Origin: Paracoccaceae bacterium
Lineage (GTDB): Bacteria; Pseudomonadota; Alphaproteobacteria; Rhodobacterales; Rhodobacteraceae
Assembly (NCBI GenBank): GCA_029243395.1
Contig: JAQWSE010000007.1
Coordinates: 317,690-381,689 of the forward strand
DNA: 64,000 nt
Direction: 5' to 3'
In this document: positions 27,638 to 36,754 of the stretch, one piece after another
Layout: every line of letters starts with the position of its first letter
Position numbering within the stretch: position 1 is the stretch's first letter
Made by a program: the position numbers and the translations under genes
Notes under the pieces: generated by a model
The model's input: only the letters and a program-made list of their open reading frames with translations
Told to the model about the DNA's origin: nothing
Database searches by the model: none

Positions 27638-27772
27638 GGCTTTTGATAAATAAAAAGAGCAGTGTGGAAGTCTTACAAGTTTATAGACTGTTAATCAACG
27701 AAATGAGTATCAAAGAAATTACTAAATGACCAATGTAAATTTTTCGATTACTAGCCTAACATCATGATATAA

Positions 27773-27788
27773 ATCATCATTTGATGAT
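27773..27788. promoter_or_regulatory. operator-like dyad
   Basis: ATCATCA and TGATGAT are perfect inverted arms separated by TT. Loop length 2 is too short for an RNA hairpin, so a protein-binding dyad is more plausible than an RNA structure. No regulator is assigned. Confidence 0.3.
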
Positions 27789-27871
27789 GAAGTGACAATA
27801 TCCAGAATGTAATTGTCAAATTGATTTTATAATTAGATGTCATCGTTATTATAGATAATTTATTTACCTCT

Positions 27872-27923
27872 TGGTTGCGCCTTTGATATTTGTATTCTGG
27901 TTGCACCTTTCATTTTTGTATTC
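27872..27923. repeat. 26-bp imperfect tandem duplication upstream of folE
   Basis: Two adjacent 26-bp units (27872-27897 and 27898-27923) both run from TGGTTGC to TTTGTATTC and differ at three positions. They lie about 135 bases before the folE ATG. Confidence 0.75.
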
Positions 27924-28057
27924 TATAAAATCTGGATCTCTTCGGGATAACAAAGATTAAGTTTAGTGCAAAGTTTTTGATATATGTTTATAAAGTTGGT
28001 GACTTAATTTATAGCCAAGCATATTAGATCATTTGCTTTTAGATTTGGAGCGAAAGA

Positions 28058-28678
28058 ATGGGACTACATGATTTTTCAATTAAACCTGATAGTAATAGTG
28101 GCCTAGATTTAGACAAACCCTCAGAACAAGAAGCACTAGAGGCAGTTAGAACATTATTAAGATGGGCTGGTGATGATCCAAATCGTGAAGGCCTGAAAGA
28201 GACGCCAAAAAGAGTTCTTAAGGCTTATAACGAATGGTTCAAGGGATATGCAGAGAATCCCACCAAGATTTTGGGTAAAACTTTTCAAGAAGTTGAAGGT
28301 TATGATGATTGGGTAGTATTAAAATCTATAAGGCTTGAAAGTTATTGTGAACACCATTTGGCTCCCATAATAGGAAATGCGAGAGTGGCATATCTTCCAG
28401 ATGGATTAGTCGTCGGTATATCAAAATTAGCACGAGTTGTGGAAGTTTACTCAAAGCGTTTGCAGATTCAGGAAAGACTTACGAGGGAAATTGGATTGAT
28501 TATAGAGAAAGTGTTAAAACCAAAAGGCGTAGCGGTCTTAGTGGAGGCTGAGCACCACTGTATGTGTACTCGTGGAGTTAACAAACCTGGTACGGCTTTG
28601 GTAACTACTACATTTTTGGGCGAAGCAAAGACTGATATTGACTTCCGGAGATCTTTCCTAGATCGTAGTTCTCGGTGA
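28058..28678 (+). CDS. folE: GTP cyclohydrolase I
   Basis: First step of folate synthesis, converting GTP to dihydroneopterin triphosphate. Zinc ligands are in SYCEHHLAPIIG (Cys and His) and EAEHHCMCTRGV (second Cys). KLARVVEVYSKRLQIQERLT is the conserved C-terminal core. Length is 206 aa. It starts at ATG with GGAGCGA upstream. It sits alone, divergent from pyrC; the later folate genes folB and folP are at 35.7-37.8 kb. Confidence 0.95.
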   Translation: MGLHDFSIKPDSNSGLDLDKPSEQEALEAVRTLLRWAGDDPNREGLKETPKRVLKAYNEWFKGYAENPTKILGKTFQEVEGYDDWVVLKSIRLESYCEHHLAPIIGNARVAYLPDGLVVGISKLARVVEVYSKRLQIQERLTREIGLIIEKVLKPKGVAVLVEAEHHCMCTRGVNKPGTALVTTTFLGEAKTDIDFRRSFLDRSSR

Positions 28679-28798
28679 AGGTTGATTTTCAAGAAAAATT
28701 TGATACTGTTTCTAACTCATTATCCTATGTTGGGTTATACCTCAGTGGCGGCTATGATAAATTAGGTTTGTTATAATTTACCAGGAAAAATATCCGTA

Positions 28799-29710
28799 AT
28801 GCCTAGGTCATTTCAGGAAATAATATTTAAATTAAATGAATTTTGGTCAGACTGTGGATGTGTAATTCTACAGCCTTACGATTTGGAAGTTGGAGCGGGA
28901 ACTTTCCATCCAGCAACAACACTTAAAGCTCTAGGCAAAAAGCATTGGCATGCAGCCTACGTTCAGCCATCGAGACGCCCAACTGATGGTCGGTATGGGG
29001 AAAATCCAAATAGATTGCAGCATTTTTACCAATATCAAGTAATACTAAAGCCCTCTCCAAATAACATTCAGGAACTGTATATTAAGAGCTTAGAAAAAAT
29101 TGGGATCGATAGAACTCTTCATGACATAAGATTTGTTGAGGATGATTGGGAGAGCCCAACCCTGGGTGCTTGGGGATTAGGTTGGGAGGTTTGGTGTGAT
29201 GGGATGGAGGTAAGCCAATTCACCTATTTTCAGCAAGTTGGAGGGATTGATTGCAACCCTGTTTCGGGCGAAATAACCTATGGACTCGAAAGAATTGCGA
29301 TGTTTGTTTTAGGATTAGACAATGTGATGGATTTACCTTTCAATAATCCTGACTCAGAAAAATCACTTACTTATGGAGATATTTTTAGACAAGCAGAACG
29401 TGAATACAGCAGATGGAATTTTGATGTAGCTAACCCAGAAGTTTTGTTATCCCATTTCCAGGACTATGAGAAAGAGTGTAAGCGGATATTATCTGAGAAA
29501 AAAATTGATGGACATCTTTCCGAATCTATTGTGATGGTGCAACCAGCTTATGATTATTGTATAAAAGCAAGCCACATTTTTAATTTGCTAGATGCTAGGG
29601 GCGTAGTATCTCCTACAGAAAGACAAAATTTCATTGCTAGGGTAAGAGACTTAGCAAAAATGTGTGCTGAAGCCTTCTTAGAATCAGAGCAAGCTCAGCA
29701 AAGAAATTAA
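28799..29710 (+). CDS. glyQ: glycyl-tRNA synthetase alpha subunit
   Basis: Catalytic subunit of the bacterial alpha2beta2 glycyl-tRNA synthetase. The family pattern includes [60 protein letters not shown] and [20 protein letters not shown]. Length is 303 aa. It is followed by a small anchored protein and then glyS. Confidence 0.96.
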   Translation: MPRSFQEIIFKLNEFWSDCGCVILQPYDLEVGAGTFHPATTLKALGKKHWHAAYVQPSRRPTDGRYGENPNRLQHFYQYQVILKPSPNNIQELYIKSLEKIGIDRTLHDIRFVEDDWESPTLGAWGLGWEVWCDGMEVSQFTYFQQVGGIDCNPVSGEITYGLERIAMFVLGLDNVMDLPFNNPDSEKSLTYGDIFRQAEREYSRWNFDVANPEVLLSHFQDYEKECKRILSEKKIDGHLSESIVMVQPAYDYCIKASHIFNLLDARGVVSPTERQNFIARVRDLAKMCAEAFLESEQAQQRN

Positions 29711-29712
29711 AA

Positions 29713-30153
29713 ATGAATGGAAAAGTAACGGTTATTATAATTTTGGGAGGTTCCTTTTGCTTTGGTATTTTGTTTTTTTATTTTCAAACATTTGCGTATT
29801 ACCGAGAGGTTTCGGGTTTGCAGAAAATAATAGTGGACTCCAAAAGAATTGAAGTTTGGAATTATCAAGGTATTCGAGCTAGTACATCAGCATTGAAAAT
29901 GAGAAGTTGTTTCAATACAGAAGTGAAAGCTTTTCATAATTTAACTCTCGCAAAAGATCCACAACCGCTTACCGCCCCATTTTGGTTCAGTTGCTTTAAT
30001 TCAAAAGATTTGCAAAATGCAATTGATGATGGCACGGCAAAAGCCTATATAGCAGTTGAAAATGAGGTAAAAGGTATAGATAGATTAGTGGTAATATATC
30101 CTGATGGTAAGGGCTATGAATGGCGACAACTCAACAAAAAGTATTTGGATTAA
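29713..30153 (+). CDS. small membrane-anchored protein between glyQ and glyS (DUF6446-like)
   Basis: A 146-aa protein with one N-terminal transmembrane helix (about residues 5-25) and an extracytoplasmic domain. Recognisable segments are YFQTFAYYREVSG, VWNYQGIRASTSALKMRSCF, APFWFSCFNS and RLVVIYPDGKGYEWRQLN. I recall a Rhodobacterales family, DUF6446, in this exact position, but that needs checking. Its function is unknown. It starts 2 bases after glyQ stops and ends 3 bases before glyS starts, so it is co-transcribed with the synthetase genes. Confidence 0.75.
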   Translation: MNGKVTVIIILGGSFCFGILFFYFQTFAYYREVSGLQKIIVDSKRIEVWNYQGIRASTSALKMRSCFNTEVKAFHNLTLAKDPQPLTAPFWFSCFNSKDLQNAIDDGTAKAYIAVENEVKGIDRLVVIYPDGKGYEWRQLNKKYLD

Positions 30154-30156
30154 CTC

Positions 30157-32220
30157 ATGCCTGATCTAGTATTAGAGTTGTATTCTGAAGAAATACCGGC
30201 ACGCATGCAGGAAAAGGCTGCTGAGCATTTAAGAGAATCATTTTCATTAGGATTAATTGAAGAGAGATTATCTTTTGAACGGTTGGAGGTTTTTTCCACC
30301 CCAAGGCGGTTAGTTTTGATTATTTGGGATTTGGCTAGCCATTCCGATTCTTTTTTTGAAGAGAAGAGAGGACCTAGAGTTGGTGCTCCAACCAAGGCAT
30401 TATCTGGCTTTGCTAGATCTGTTGGCGCAAAAGAGTCAGAGCTATACAAAAAGAAAGAAAGTAAGGGCGAGTTTTTTTTCTACCGGTTAGAACATCCTGG
30501 ATACTTATCGGAGAAACTAATTGGTAAGATTACTTTAAAGGTTACCCATGGCTTTCCGTGGCAAAAGTCAATGAGGTGGGGGGGTAGTAGTTTCCGGTGG
30601 GTTAGACCACTGAGATCAATCCTATGTGCGTTATACCGAGAGAACCAAGAGCCTAAAGTGATAAGCTTTGAGATTAATGGAGTTTTTTCCTCTAATTTTA
30701 CCTTTGGCCACCCATCTATGTGTCCAGGTAAGTTTTCCCCTCATAGTGCTCAAGACTATGTCTGTGGCCTTAAAGATCGAAAGGTAATTTTAGATTTCAA
30801 GCAGAGAAAAAATCTCATTTGGGAATCTGCTAGCAAATTAGTCAAAGGCAAAAATGCTAGGCTGATAACAGACAACTCGTTGCTAAATGAAGTAGCTGGT
30901 CTCGTAGAGTGGCCGGTCGTTTTAATGGGAACGATAGATGAGGAATTCTTAGAATTACCAAAAGAAATATTACAAATTTCAATGAGAGAACATCAAAAAT
31001 TTTTTTCAGTAATTAGGATTGATACAGGATTACTATATAAGTTTGTTGTGGTAGCAAATCTTGAATCTAAAGATGAGGGAAAGTCTATAATTGAGGGCAA
31101 TTCGAGAGTGTTACGATCTAGATTGCGTGACGCTAAATTCTTCTTTAACAAGGATCTTACAGAGATTAAAAGAAAAAATTTTGTTGCTTTAAATCATAGA
31201 TTAGCTTCTGTTACTTTTCATAATAAAATTGGGAGTCAGGCTCATAGAGTCAAAGAAATTAGAAAAATTTCAGTCAATATAGCCAAATTGTTGAATGTAG
31301 ATGCTGGTTTATGTGATCAAGCTGCTAGTTTATGCAAAACAGACCTGACCACATATATGGTTTCAGAATTTCCAGAATTACAGGGTGTAATGGGTAGCAT
31401 TTACTGCAAAATAGAAGGACAAAATGAGTCAATCTATAATGCGATCTCTGATCATTATAAACCAGTTACTCAAAATGATGATGTGCCCAAAGAAATGATT
31501 GCTGTTGTTGTGGCAATTGCTGATAGAGTTTTCACGTTGACAAGGTTCTGGATAATAGACGAAAAGCCATCGGGTTCCAAGGATCCATTTGCTCTTAGAA
31601 GAGGAGCTATAAGTTTGATCAGAATCCTGTTAGAAAAAAAGTTAGATATTAAGCTTGGTGATTTGATCGAACAGAGTTTGAAATCTGAAATAGCTCAGGA
31701 TCTTTACCAATTTTTTACTGAGAGATTTAAAGTTTATCTTATTGAGAAGGGGTATTCACATGATACCCTAAGAGCTTGTTTAAACAAAAAGAATCTTGAA
31801 AATCCATATGGTACTTTTGTGCAGATTGATCAGCTTGAAAAATTTAGAAAGACAGATCTTTTTCCTAGGTTAATGGATGCTTATAGACGACCTAATAACA
31901 TCCTCAACTCTGAGGAAAATAGAAGCAAGAAAAGGTACGAACTTGAACCCTCTGTGGAATTGTTTGATACCACTGAGGAAAATAGTCTCATGGATAATTT
32001 AGTTTCAATAGAGAAATCGGTTAGAGTATTCTTATTACAGAAGGACTATTCCAATGCCTTGCAAACTCTTGCAAAGTTAAATGATTCCGTAGAAGCATTC
32101 TTTGAAAATGTGACTATTAATTCTGAAGTGCAAGAAGAAAAGGATAATAGGCTCCATTTATGCAACAAGGTAAGAAAAATAATGCATTCTGTAGCCAATT
32201 TTTCCGAACTAAGGATATAA
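30157..32220 (+). CDS. glyS: glycyl-tRNA synthetase beta subunit
   Basis: tRNA-binding subunit partner of GlyQ (687 aa). MPDLVLELYSEEIPARMQ is the standard start. FSTPRRLVLIIWDL, GPRVGAPTKALSGFARSVG, FPWQKSMRWGGSSFRWVRP and the C-terminal DALR-like anticodon region are present. SMREHQKFFSVI matches the conserved GlyS motif. The frame is complete. Confidence 0.95.
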   Translation: MPDLVLELYSEEIPARMQEKAAEHLRESFSLGLIEERLSFERLEVFSTPRRLVLIIWDLASHSDSFFEEKRGPRVGAPTKALSGFARSVGAKESELYKKKESKGEFFFYRLEHPGYLSEKLIGKITLKVTHGFPWQKSMRWGGSSFRWVRPLRSILCALYRENQEPKVISFEINGVFSSNFTFGHPSMCPGKFSPHSAQDYVCGLKDRKVILDFKQRKNLIWESASKLVKGKNARLITDNSLLNEVAGLVEWPVVLMGTIDEEFLELPKEILQISMREHQKFFSVIRIDTGLLYKFVVVANLESKDEGKSIIEGNSRVLRSRLRDAKFFFNKDLTEIKRKNFVALNHRLASVTFHNKIGSQAHRVKEIRKISVNIAKLLNVDAGLCDQAASLCKTDLTTYMVSEFPELQGVMGSIYCKIEGQNESIYNAISDHYKPVTQNDDVPKEMIAVVVAIADRVFTLTRFWIIDEKPSGSKDPFALRRGAISLIRILLEKKLDIKLGDLIEQSLKSEIAQDLYQFFTERFKVYLIEKGYSHDTLRACLNKKNLENPYGTFVQIDQLEKFRKTDLFPRLMDAYRRPNNILNSEENRSKKRYELEPSVELFDTTEENSLMDNLVSIEKSVRVFLLQKDYSNALQTLAKLNDSVEAFFENVTINSEVQEEKDNRLHLCNKVRKIMHSVANFSELRI

Positions 32221-32256
32221 AGATACAATTGTTTTGATAGAGTAAAGCTGTTTCCC

Positions 32257-34848
32257 ATGGTAAATAATACCAAGAATGTGATTTTTATTTCACCCAAACT
32301 TTGTGTTAGTCAAGAAGAGTTTGGGTTTAGGGCAAGCACTATTTCGGCACTCAGTAAGTTGGGGTTTCCTGTTGCTCCTGGCTATTTTATTTCTTCTAAA
32401 CTTATAAAAGAAATAATTGATGGTGGTGCTACTCCAGATTTTCCAAAAGAATTTTTAGACCGGTCTCCCGTATGTCTGAGAGCAAGCCCCGAATTTAGGG
32501 AATGGCGTGGTCCAGAATCAATACTTTATTTAGGTCTTAATAGGGAAAAGTTAGGATCGATCAAAAAAATTACTGGAGCAAAAACAGCTAAATTTTTGTA
32601 TTTGGAACATGTCAGGAATTTTGGTGTGAAAGTATTAGAGCTAGACCCTGACTTATTTGATCAAACATTACACCTTGCTGTAAAAAGGGAAAATGTAAAA
32701 TTGGTTAGGGACTTGTCAATGGATATGATTGATGACTTGACTAATGAATTTGAGGAATATTACAGAATGCACCTTGGTTTTGACTTTCCTGAAGATCAGG
32801 AAAAACAGATACATTATGCCTTTAAGGCGATTGCAAAAAAGTGGGAAAATCCTACCTCAAAAGTGCTGCGATTGTCTCTGGGTGCAGATCCTCAGGCTTC
32901 GATGGGAGCGATATTACAGGAAATGATTTTGTCAAATCATGAATCACGATTTGGTTTGTTGGATATACAATCCATAAATAATTTCACTGGGGAAGAATGT
33001 ATCAATGGCCGTTTTGTTCCAATAAAAATTGGAGAAGTAAATTCACCATTGGTTCTTAAAGGTAGTTTTTCACGACCAATGTCTCAGGAAGAACTTATTC
33101 TAGGAAATAAGATTTCCAAACTATATAAACCATTGATTGCCAAAATTAGTGTTTTGGAAAAAAAGGCTTTTAAAGCATTTGGTAAAAAGTTAAATTTTTC
33201 ATTTTTGATCAAAAATGATGAGTTTGTCTTAATCGACGCAAAAGATGTGGAACTTCAGGCATCAGCGTTAATGCGGTTAAACGTAGAAGCCGTAAGAAAA
33301 GGATTGATCTCCAAGGAATCAGCAATTTTGAGAACTGATCCGGAGATGCTATTAGATACATTACACCCGCAAATTCATAAAGACATAAACATCGAAGTCA
33401 TAGGGTTGGGGCTGCCAGCTAGCCCTGGGGCAGTTTCCGGTTTTATAGCCTTCAAGGCAGAAGAAGCCATTAAGATGAATTCAAAAGGAATGACTGCAGT
33501 TTTAGTTAGAAGTGAGACAAGTTCAGAAGATATAAGAGGGATGCACGTTTCTGCGGGCGTTCTGACTTTAAGGGGTGGGATGTCTAGCCATGCAGCTGTG
33601 GTAGCAAGGGGGCTTGGGAAACCTTGCGTAGTAGGTGTGAGTGACTTAAGGATGGATAACAGCCTCAAATCTTTACTGACTAAGGATGGTCGAATTCTGA
33701 AAAGCGGTGATTTGATAACTATTGATGGGTCCAATGGTAGAGTTTTACTAGGCAAGGCGCAAATGGTTCAACCTAACTTTTCAAAACATTTTTACCAAAT
33801 TATGGAATGGGCTAATGAACTCGGTAAAATAAGTGTCAAGGCGAATGCAGATACCCCACAGGAAGCTTCACTAGCAAAGGAATTTAATGTGGACGGAATA
33901 GGATTATGTCGTACAGAGCACATGTTTTTTGAGAGTAAAACGCTGCAACATATGCAAAAGATGATTCTAGCTTCTAATGAAGGGGATAAAGAAGAGGCGA
34001 TCAACGCACTATTACCCATTCAACAGATGCAATTTGAAGAGATATTCAAAATAATGAAAGGGTTGCCTGTTACCATACGCTTGCTGGATTTACCGGTGCA
34101 TGAATTCTTGCCTAATAGCCTGCTTGAATTAGAAAATCTTGCAAATGAGCTTAGTATGACACTCACACAAGTGTCTGAACATTCAAAACAGATGTCTGAA
34201 ATCAACCCTATGCTGGGGAAAAGAGGAGTGAGGCTGGGAATACTTTTCCCAAAACTTTACCAGATGCAGATAAAAGCAATTTTAAAAGCAAGTAGGAGTG
34301 TTTATGGTTCTGAACAGATTAACTTTGCCCCTGAAATAATGTTACCAATGGTGTCTTCTGTTAAAGAAGTTTATCTTGTTAGAGATATGATCAACCAGGT
34401 AGTTGCGTCTATCCCCAGGCAACAAGGTCATCTCGTGGCATACAAATTGGGTGTAATGGTTGAGACTCCCAGGGCAGTATTAATATCTGGTGAACTTGCA
34501 TCTGCAAGTTCTTTTTTAAGTTTTGGTACTAATGACCTTACCCAGATGACTTATGGTCTTAGCAGAGATGATTCTGGTACCTTCATGAGAGACTATATAG
34601 ATCACAAAATTTATCCTGAAGATCCATTCAGGTCTCTTGATATTGATGGCGTTGGAGAACTTCTAAGGATTGCTTCAGATAGAAGCAGAAAATCAAATCC
34701 CAATATAAGATTAGGTATTTGTGGGGAGCATGGAGGCGATCCAAATTCAATAGATTTCTGTAAAAGTATCGGTTTGGATTATGTCTCCTGTTCCCCATAT
34801 CGAGTTCCTATGGCGAGGCTTGGAGCTACCCGCTCTATTTCTCTATAG
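32257..34848 (+). CDS. ppdK: pyruvate phosphate dikinase-like protein with divergent nucleotide-binding half
   Basis: PEP-utilising enzyme of the PPDK family (863 aa). The phosphohistidine domain is intact: RGGMSSHAAVVARGLG with His445. The C-terminal PEP/pyruvate barrel is intact: VDGIGLCRTEHMFFE, and Cys822 in LGICGEHGGDPNS. The N-terminal ATP-grasp half is divergent. The glycine-rich phosphate loop (usually TGVAFTRNP-like) is replaced by ESRFGLLDIQSI, and the usual IEFT...QTR segment with Glu and Arg ligands reads FSFLIKNDEFVLIDAKD. The gene follows glyS as in Rhodobacteraceae. The normal ATP + Pi + pyruvate reaction is therefore doubtful. Start is ATG. Confidence 0.8.
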   Translation: MVNNTKNVIFISPKLCVSQEEFGFRASTISALSKLGFPVAPGYFISSKLIKEIIDGGATPDFPKEFLDRSPVCLRASPEFREWRGPESILYLGLNREKLGSIKKITGAKTAKFLYLEHVRNFGVKVLELDPDLFDQTLHLAVKRENVKLVRDLSMDMIDDLTNEFEEYYRMHLGFDFPEDQEKQIHYAFKAIAKKWENPTSKVLRLSLGADPQASMGAILQEMILSNHESRFGLLDIQSINNFTGEECINGRFVPIKIGEVNSPLVLKGSFSRPMSQEELILGNKISKLYKPLIAKISVLEKKAFKAFGKKLNFSFLIKNDEFVLIDAKDVELQASALMRLNVEAVRKGLISKESAILRTDPEMLLDTLHPQIHKDINIEVIGLGLPASPGAVSGFIAFKAEEAIKMNSKGMTAVLVRSETSSEDIRGMHVSAGVLTLRGGMSSHAAVVARGLGKPCVVGVSDLRMDNSLKSLLTKDGRILKSGDLITIDGSNGRVLLGKAQMVQPNFSKHFYQIMEWANELGKISVKANADTPQEASLAKEFNVDGIGLCRTEHMFFESKTLQHMQKMILASNEGDKEEAINALLPIQQMQFEEIFKIMKGLPVTIRLLDLPVHEFLPNSLLELENLANELSMTLTQVSEHSKQMSEINPMLGKRGVRLGILFPKLYQMQIKAILKASRSVYGSEQINFAPEIMLPMVSSVKEVYLVRDMINQVVASIPRQQGHLVAYKLGVMVETPRAVLISGELASASSFLSFGTNDLTQMTYGLSRDDSGTFMRDYIDHKIYPEDPFRSLDIDGVGELLRIASDRSRKSNPNIRLGICGEHGGDPNSIDFCKSIGLDYVSCSPYRVPMARLGATRSISL

Positions 34849-34985
34849 AACAACGCATTTCTAAAGTATTCAGGTTAGACAAAAAGCCTCTTGGGATAAC
34901 GTAGTTTAATCATATTTCTCTTGCATGATCTTATCTTGAGTATTAAGAGCTTCTGAAAAGAAATTAGATTAAAGCACCAGTTAAT

Positions 34986-35645
34986 ATGTTGAAAAAGTTA
35001 ATTTCTTACTTTTATATTGTCCAATTACTGCTAGGGCTTAGTTTGTCATTTGCTTTTGCAGAGGGATTAAGTGGAAAGAAGGTTCGCGAAGAAATTCCTG
35101 ATGCTTTTTCAGTTATTTCGGATGCTTTGATCTCTGATTATATGATTATCTCCTCATTGAATACTCTAGATTTAAAGAATTTTTCAGGTTTTTCTAAATA
35201 TGATGATAAGAAATTTTCTTTCAAGGTCCTTGATGCCTTACCAATACCAAAAGTGACCTCTGAACTTCGATGTTTAGCAGAGGCAATCTATTTTGAGGCG
35301 AGAGGAGAACCCTTAGAAGGTCAATATGCTGTTGGAGAAGTGATAATTAACCGAGCTCTTTCACAAGCCTTTCCTAATAGTATTTGTGCGGTAATATCAG
35401 AAGGAGCTAGTCGCCGAAATGCATGCCAATTTTCTTATAATTGTGATGGCAAACTAGAGGTTATTGTTGAAAGAGGCATTTATAAGAGAATACTGAAGCT
35501 GTCCCGCGTATTGCTTGAACCTTCCGCCCGAGTTTTAACTAATGGAGCTACTTTTTTCCATGCCAAAGCTGTAAACCCTAGTTGGGCCAAGAAATTCAAA
35601 AAGACTGGGGAATTTGGTCAACATGTTTTTTATAAAATGCGTTAG
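34986..35645 (+). CDS. SleB-type cell wall hydrolase
   Basis: Exported peptidoglycan hydrolase of the Hydrolase_2 (SleB/CwlJ) family, 219 aa. A signal peptide ends near FAFA (residues 1-25). The domain opens with LRCLAEAIYFEARGEPLEGQ, with the catalytic Glu, and continues AVGEVIINRAL, CAVISEGASRR and CQFSYNCDG. The target is probably murein in the periplasm. It stands alone in a 137-base gap after ppdK. Confidence 0.88.
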   Translation: MLKKLISYFYIVQLLLGLSLSFAFAEGLSGKKVREEIPDAFSVISDALISDYMIISSLNTLDLKNFSGFSKYDDKKFSFKVLDALPIPKVTSELRCLAEAIYFEARGEPLEGQYAVGEVIINRALSQAFPNSICAVISEGASRRNACQFSYNCDGKLEVIVERGIYKRILKLSRVLLEPSARVLTNGATFFHAKAVNPSWAKKFKKTGEFGQHVFYKMR

Positions 35646-35730
35646 ATAACCTAAAATGCTAGGAATGCTGACAATAATCCCTTGAAAAAAAGATAATAGA
35701 ACAAAGCTTAGACAAAACTGGAGACAAAGT

Positions 35731-36078
35731 TTGGAACAGATCTATTTAAAGGATTATGTATGTCATGCAGAAATTGGTGCTTTTGAATCGGAGCATGGTC
35801 ATAAACAAAGGCTTAAATTTAACATCTCTTTAAGTCTTGATTATGCTGACAGAAATAGGGCAGATAATCTCGAAGATGTACTCTCCTATGAAATAATTTT
35901 GGAAGCTATAAACAAAAATCTTTCTGGAAAAAGATTGAATTTACTCGAAACTCTGGCAGACAATATTGCTGCTTTCTGCTTGGAGTTCGAAGAAGTTATA
36001 ATGATAGAAATTCAAATAGAGAAAATGGATAGAATAGACGGAAGTCTAGGTGTGCGCTTAGTTTGTAAGAAAGAGTGA
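35731..36078 (+). CDS. folB: dihydroneopterin aldolase
   Basis: Converts dihydroneopterin to 6-hydroxymethyl-dihydropterin in folate synthesis. IYLKDYVCHAEIGAFESEHG includes the catalytic-region Glu, and LLETLADNIAAFCLE and EIQIEKMDRIDGSLGVRL follow the family. It starts at TTG, since the next in-frame ATG is far inside. Length is 115 aa, the single-domain form; I recall longer versions in some Rhodobacteraceae. It ends 4 bases before the HAD phosphatase gene. Confidence 0.88.
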   Translation: MEQIYLKDYVCHAEIGAFESEHGHKQRLKFNISLSLDYADRNRADNLEDVLSYEIILEAINKNLSGKRLNLLETLADNIAAFCLEFEEVIMIEIQIEKMDRIDGSLGVRLVCKKE

Positions 36079-36082
36079 GAAA

Positions 36083-36754
36083 GTGAAAAAAATTTCCATA
36101 GTATTTGATTTGGATGGTACCCTTGTACATACGGCTCCCGCTTTGGCAAAGGCGGGTAATGATCTTCTTTTCACACTAAATTTACCACCAGTATCAGTAA
36201 AAATTTATAGTACGTTTATTGGTGGCGGAATTCCTATGCAAGTACAAAAATTGCTGGAATTTTCAAATTATCCGTGTGTAAACTCATTGGAAGAACATGT
36301 GGAAAAATTTAAGGAATTTTACTACCAAGATCCGTTGCGTGGAACAAGCATTTATCCACGGGTTGCAGAAACACTTACGGAACTTAATAATGAGTATCAA
36401 AATTTAGCGATTTGTACTCAAAAGAATGAAACACCTGCAAGGTTTATTCTTAAAGAGTTTGGATTACTTAAATATTTTTCGGGTTTTGCTTTTGGTGACT
36501 CTTTGGATGTTTTAAAACCTGATCCAAAGATGGTACTGCATGCGACTAAAAGCTTTGCCTCCGATAGATTGGTCTATGTGGGTGATAGCATTACCGATTC
36601 TAGGACTGCTAAAAACTCAAAGTCTATTTTTGTATTATTTACAGAAGGTTATAGAAAAAATGCTATAAATGAACTGAGTCCAGATTATTATTTCTCTGAC
36701 TTTTCAAAGCTGCCTACTATCATGAAAAATATCCAGAAAAATCTTATGGTATGA
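36083..36754 (+). CDS. HAD-family phosphatase (phosphoglycolate phosphatase-like)
   Basis: HAD subfamily I phosphatase, 223 aa, most similar in pattern to Gph. The nucleophile motif is VFDLDGTLVHTAP, motif II is LAICTQKNE (Thr rather than the usual Thr/Ser-Asn pair), and motifs III/IV are KPDPKMVL and VYVGDSITDSRTA. FTEGYRKNAI resembles Rhodobacter Gph. It starts at GTG, 4 bases after folB, and its stop overlaps the folP ATG by 4 bases, so it is part of the folate operon. It could be the phosphatase for dihydroneopterin phosphate rather than for phosphoglycolate; that is inference. Confidence 0.8.
   Translation: MKKISIVFDLDGTLVHTAPALAKAGNDLLFTLNLPPVSVKIYSTFIGGGIPMQVQKLLEFSNYPCVNSLEEHVEKFKEFYYQDPLRGTSIYPRVAETLTELNNEYQNLAICTQKNETPARFILKEFGLLKYFSGFAFGDSLDVLKPDPKMVLHATKSFASDRLVYVGDSITDSRTAKNSKSIFVLFTEGYRKNAINELSPDYYFSDFSKLPTIMKNIQKNLMV

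Larger units (their letters stand above)
27638..28057. other. 420-bp intergenic region between divergent pyrC and folE
   Basis: No coding frame of any length is visible. The region is AT-rich. It contains a dyad (27773-27788) and a pair of 26-bp imperfect tandem repeats (27872-27923), both listed separately. It probably carries the pyrC and folE promoters. I saw no recognisable riboswitch or terminator. Confidence 0.6.
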
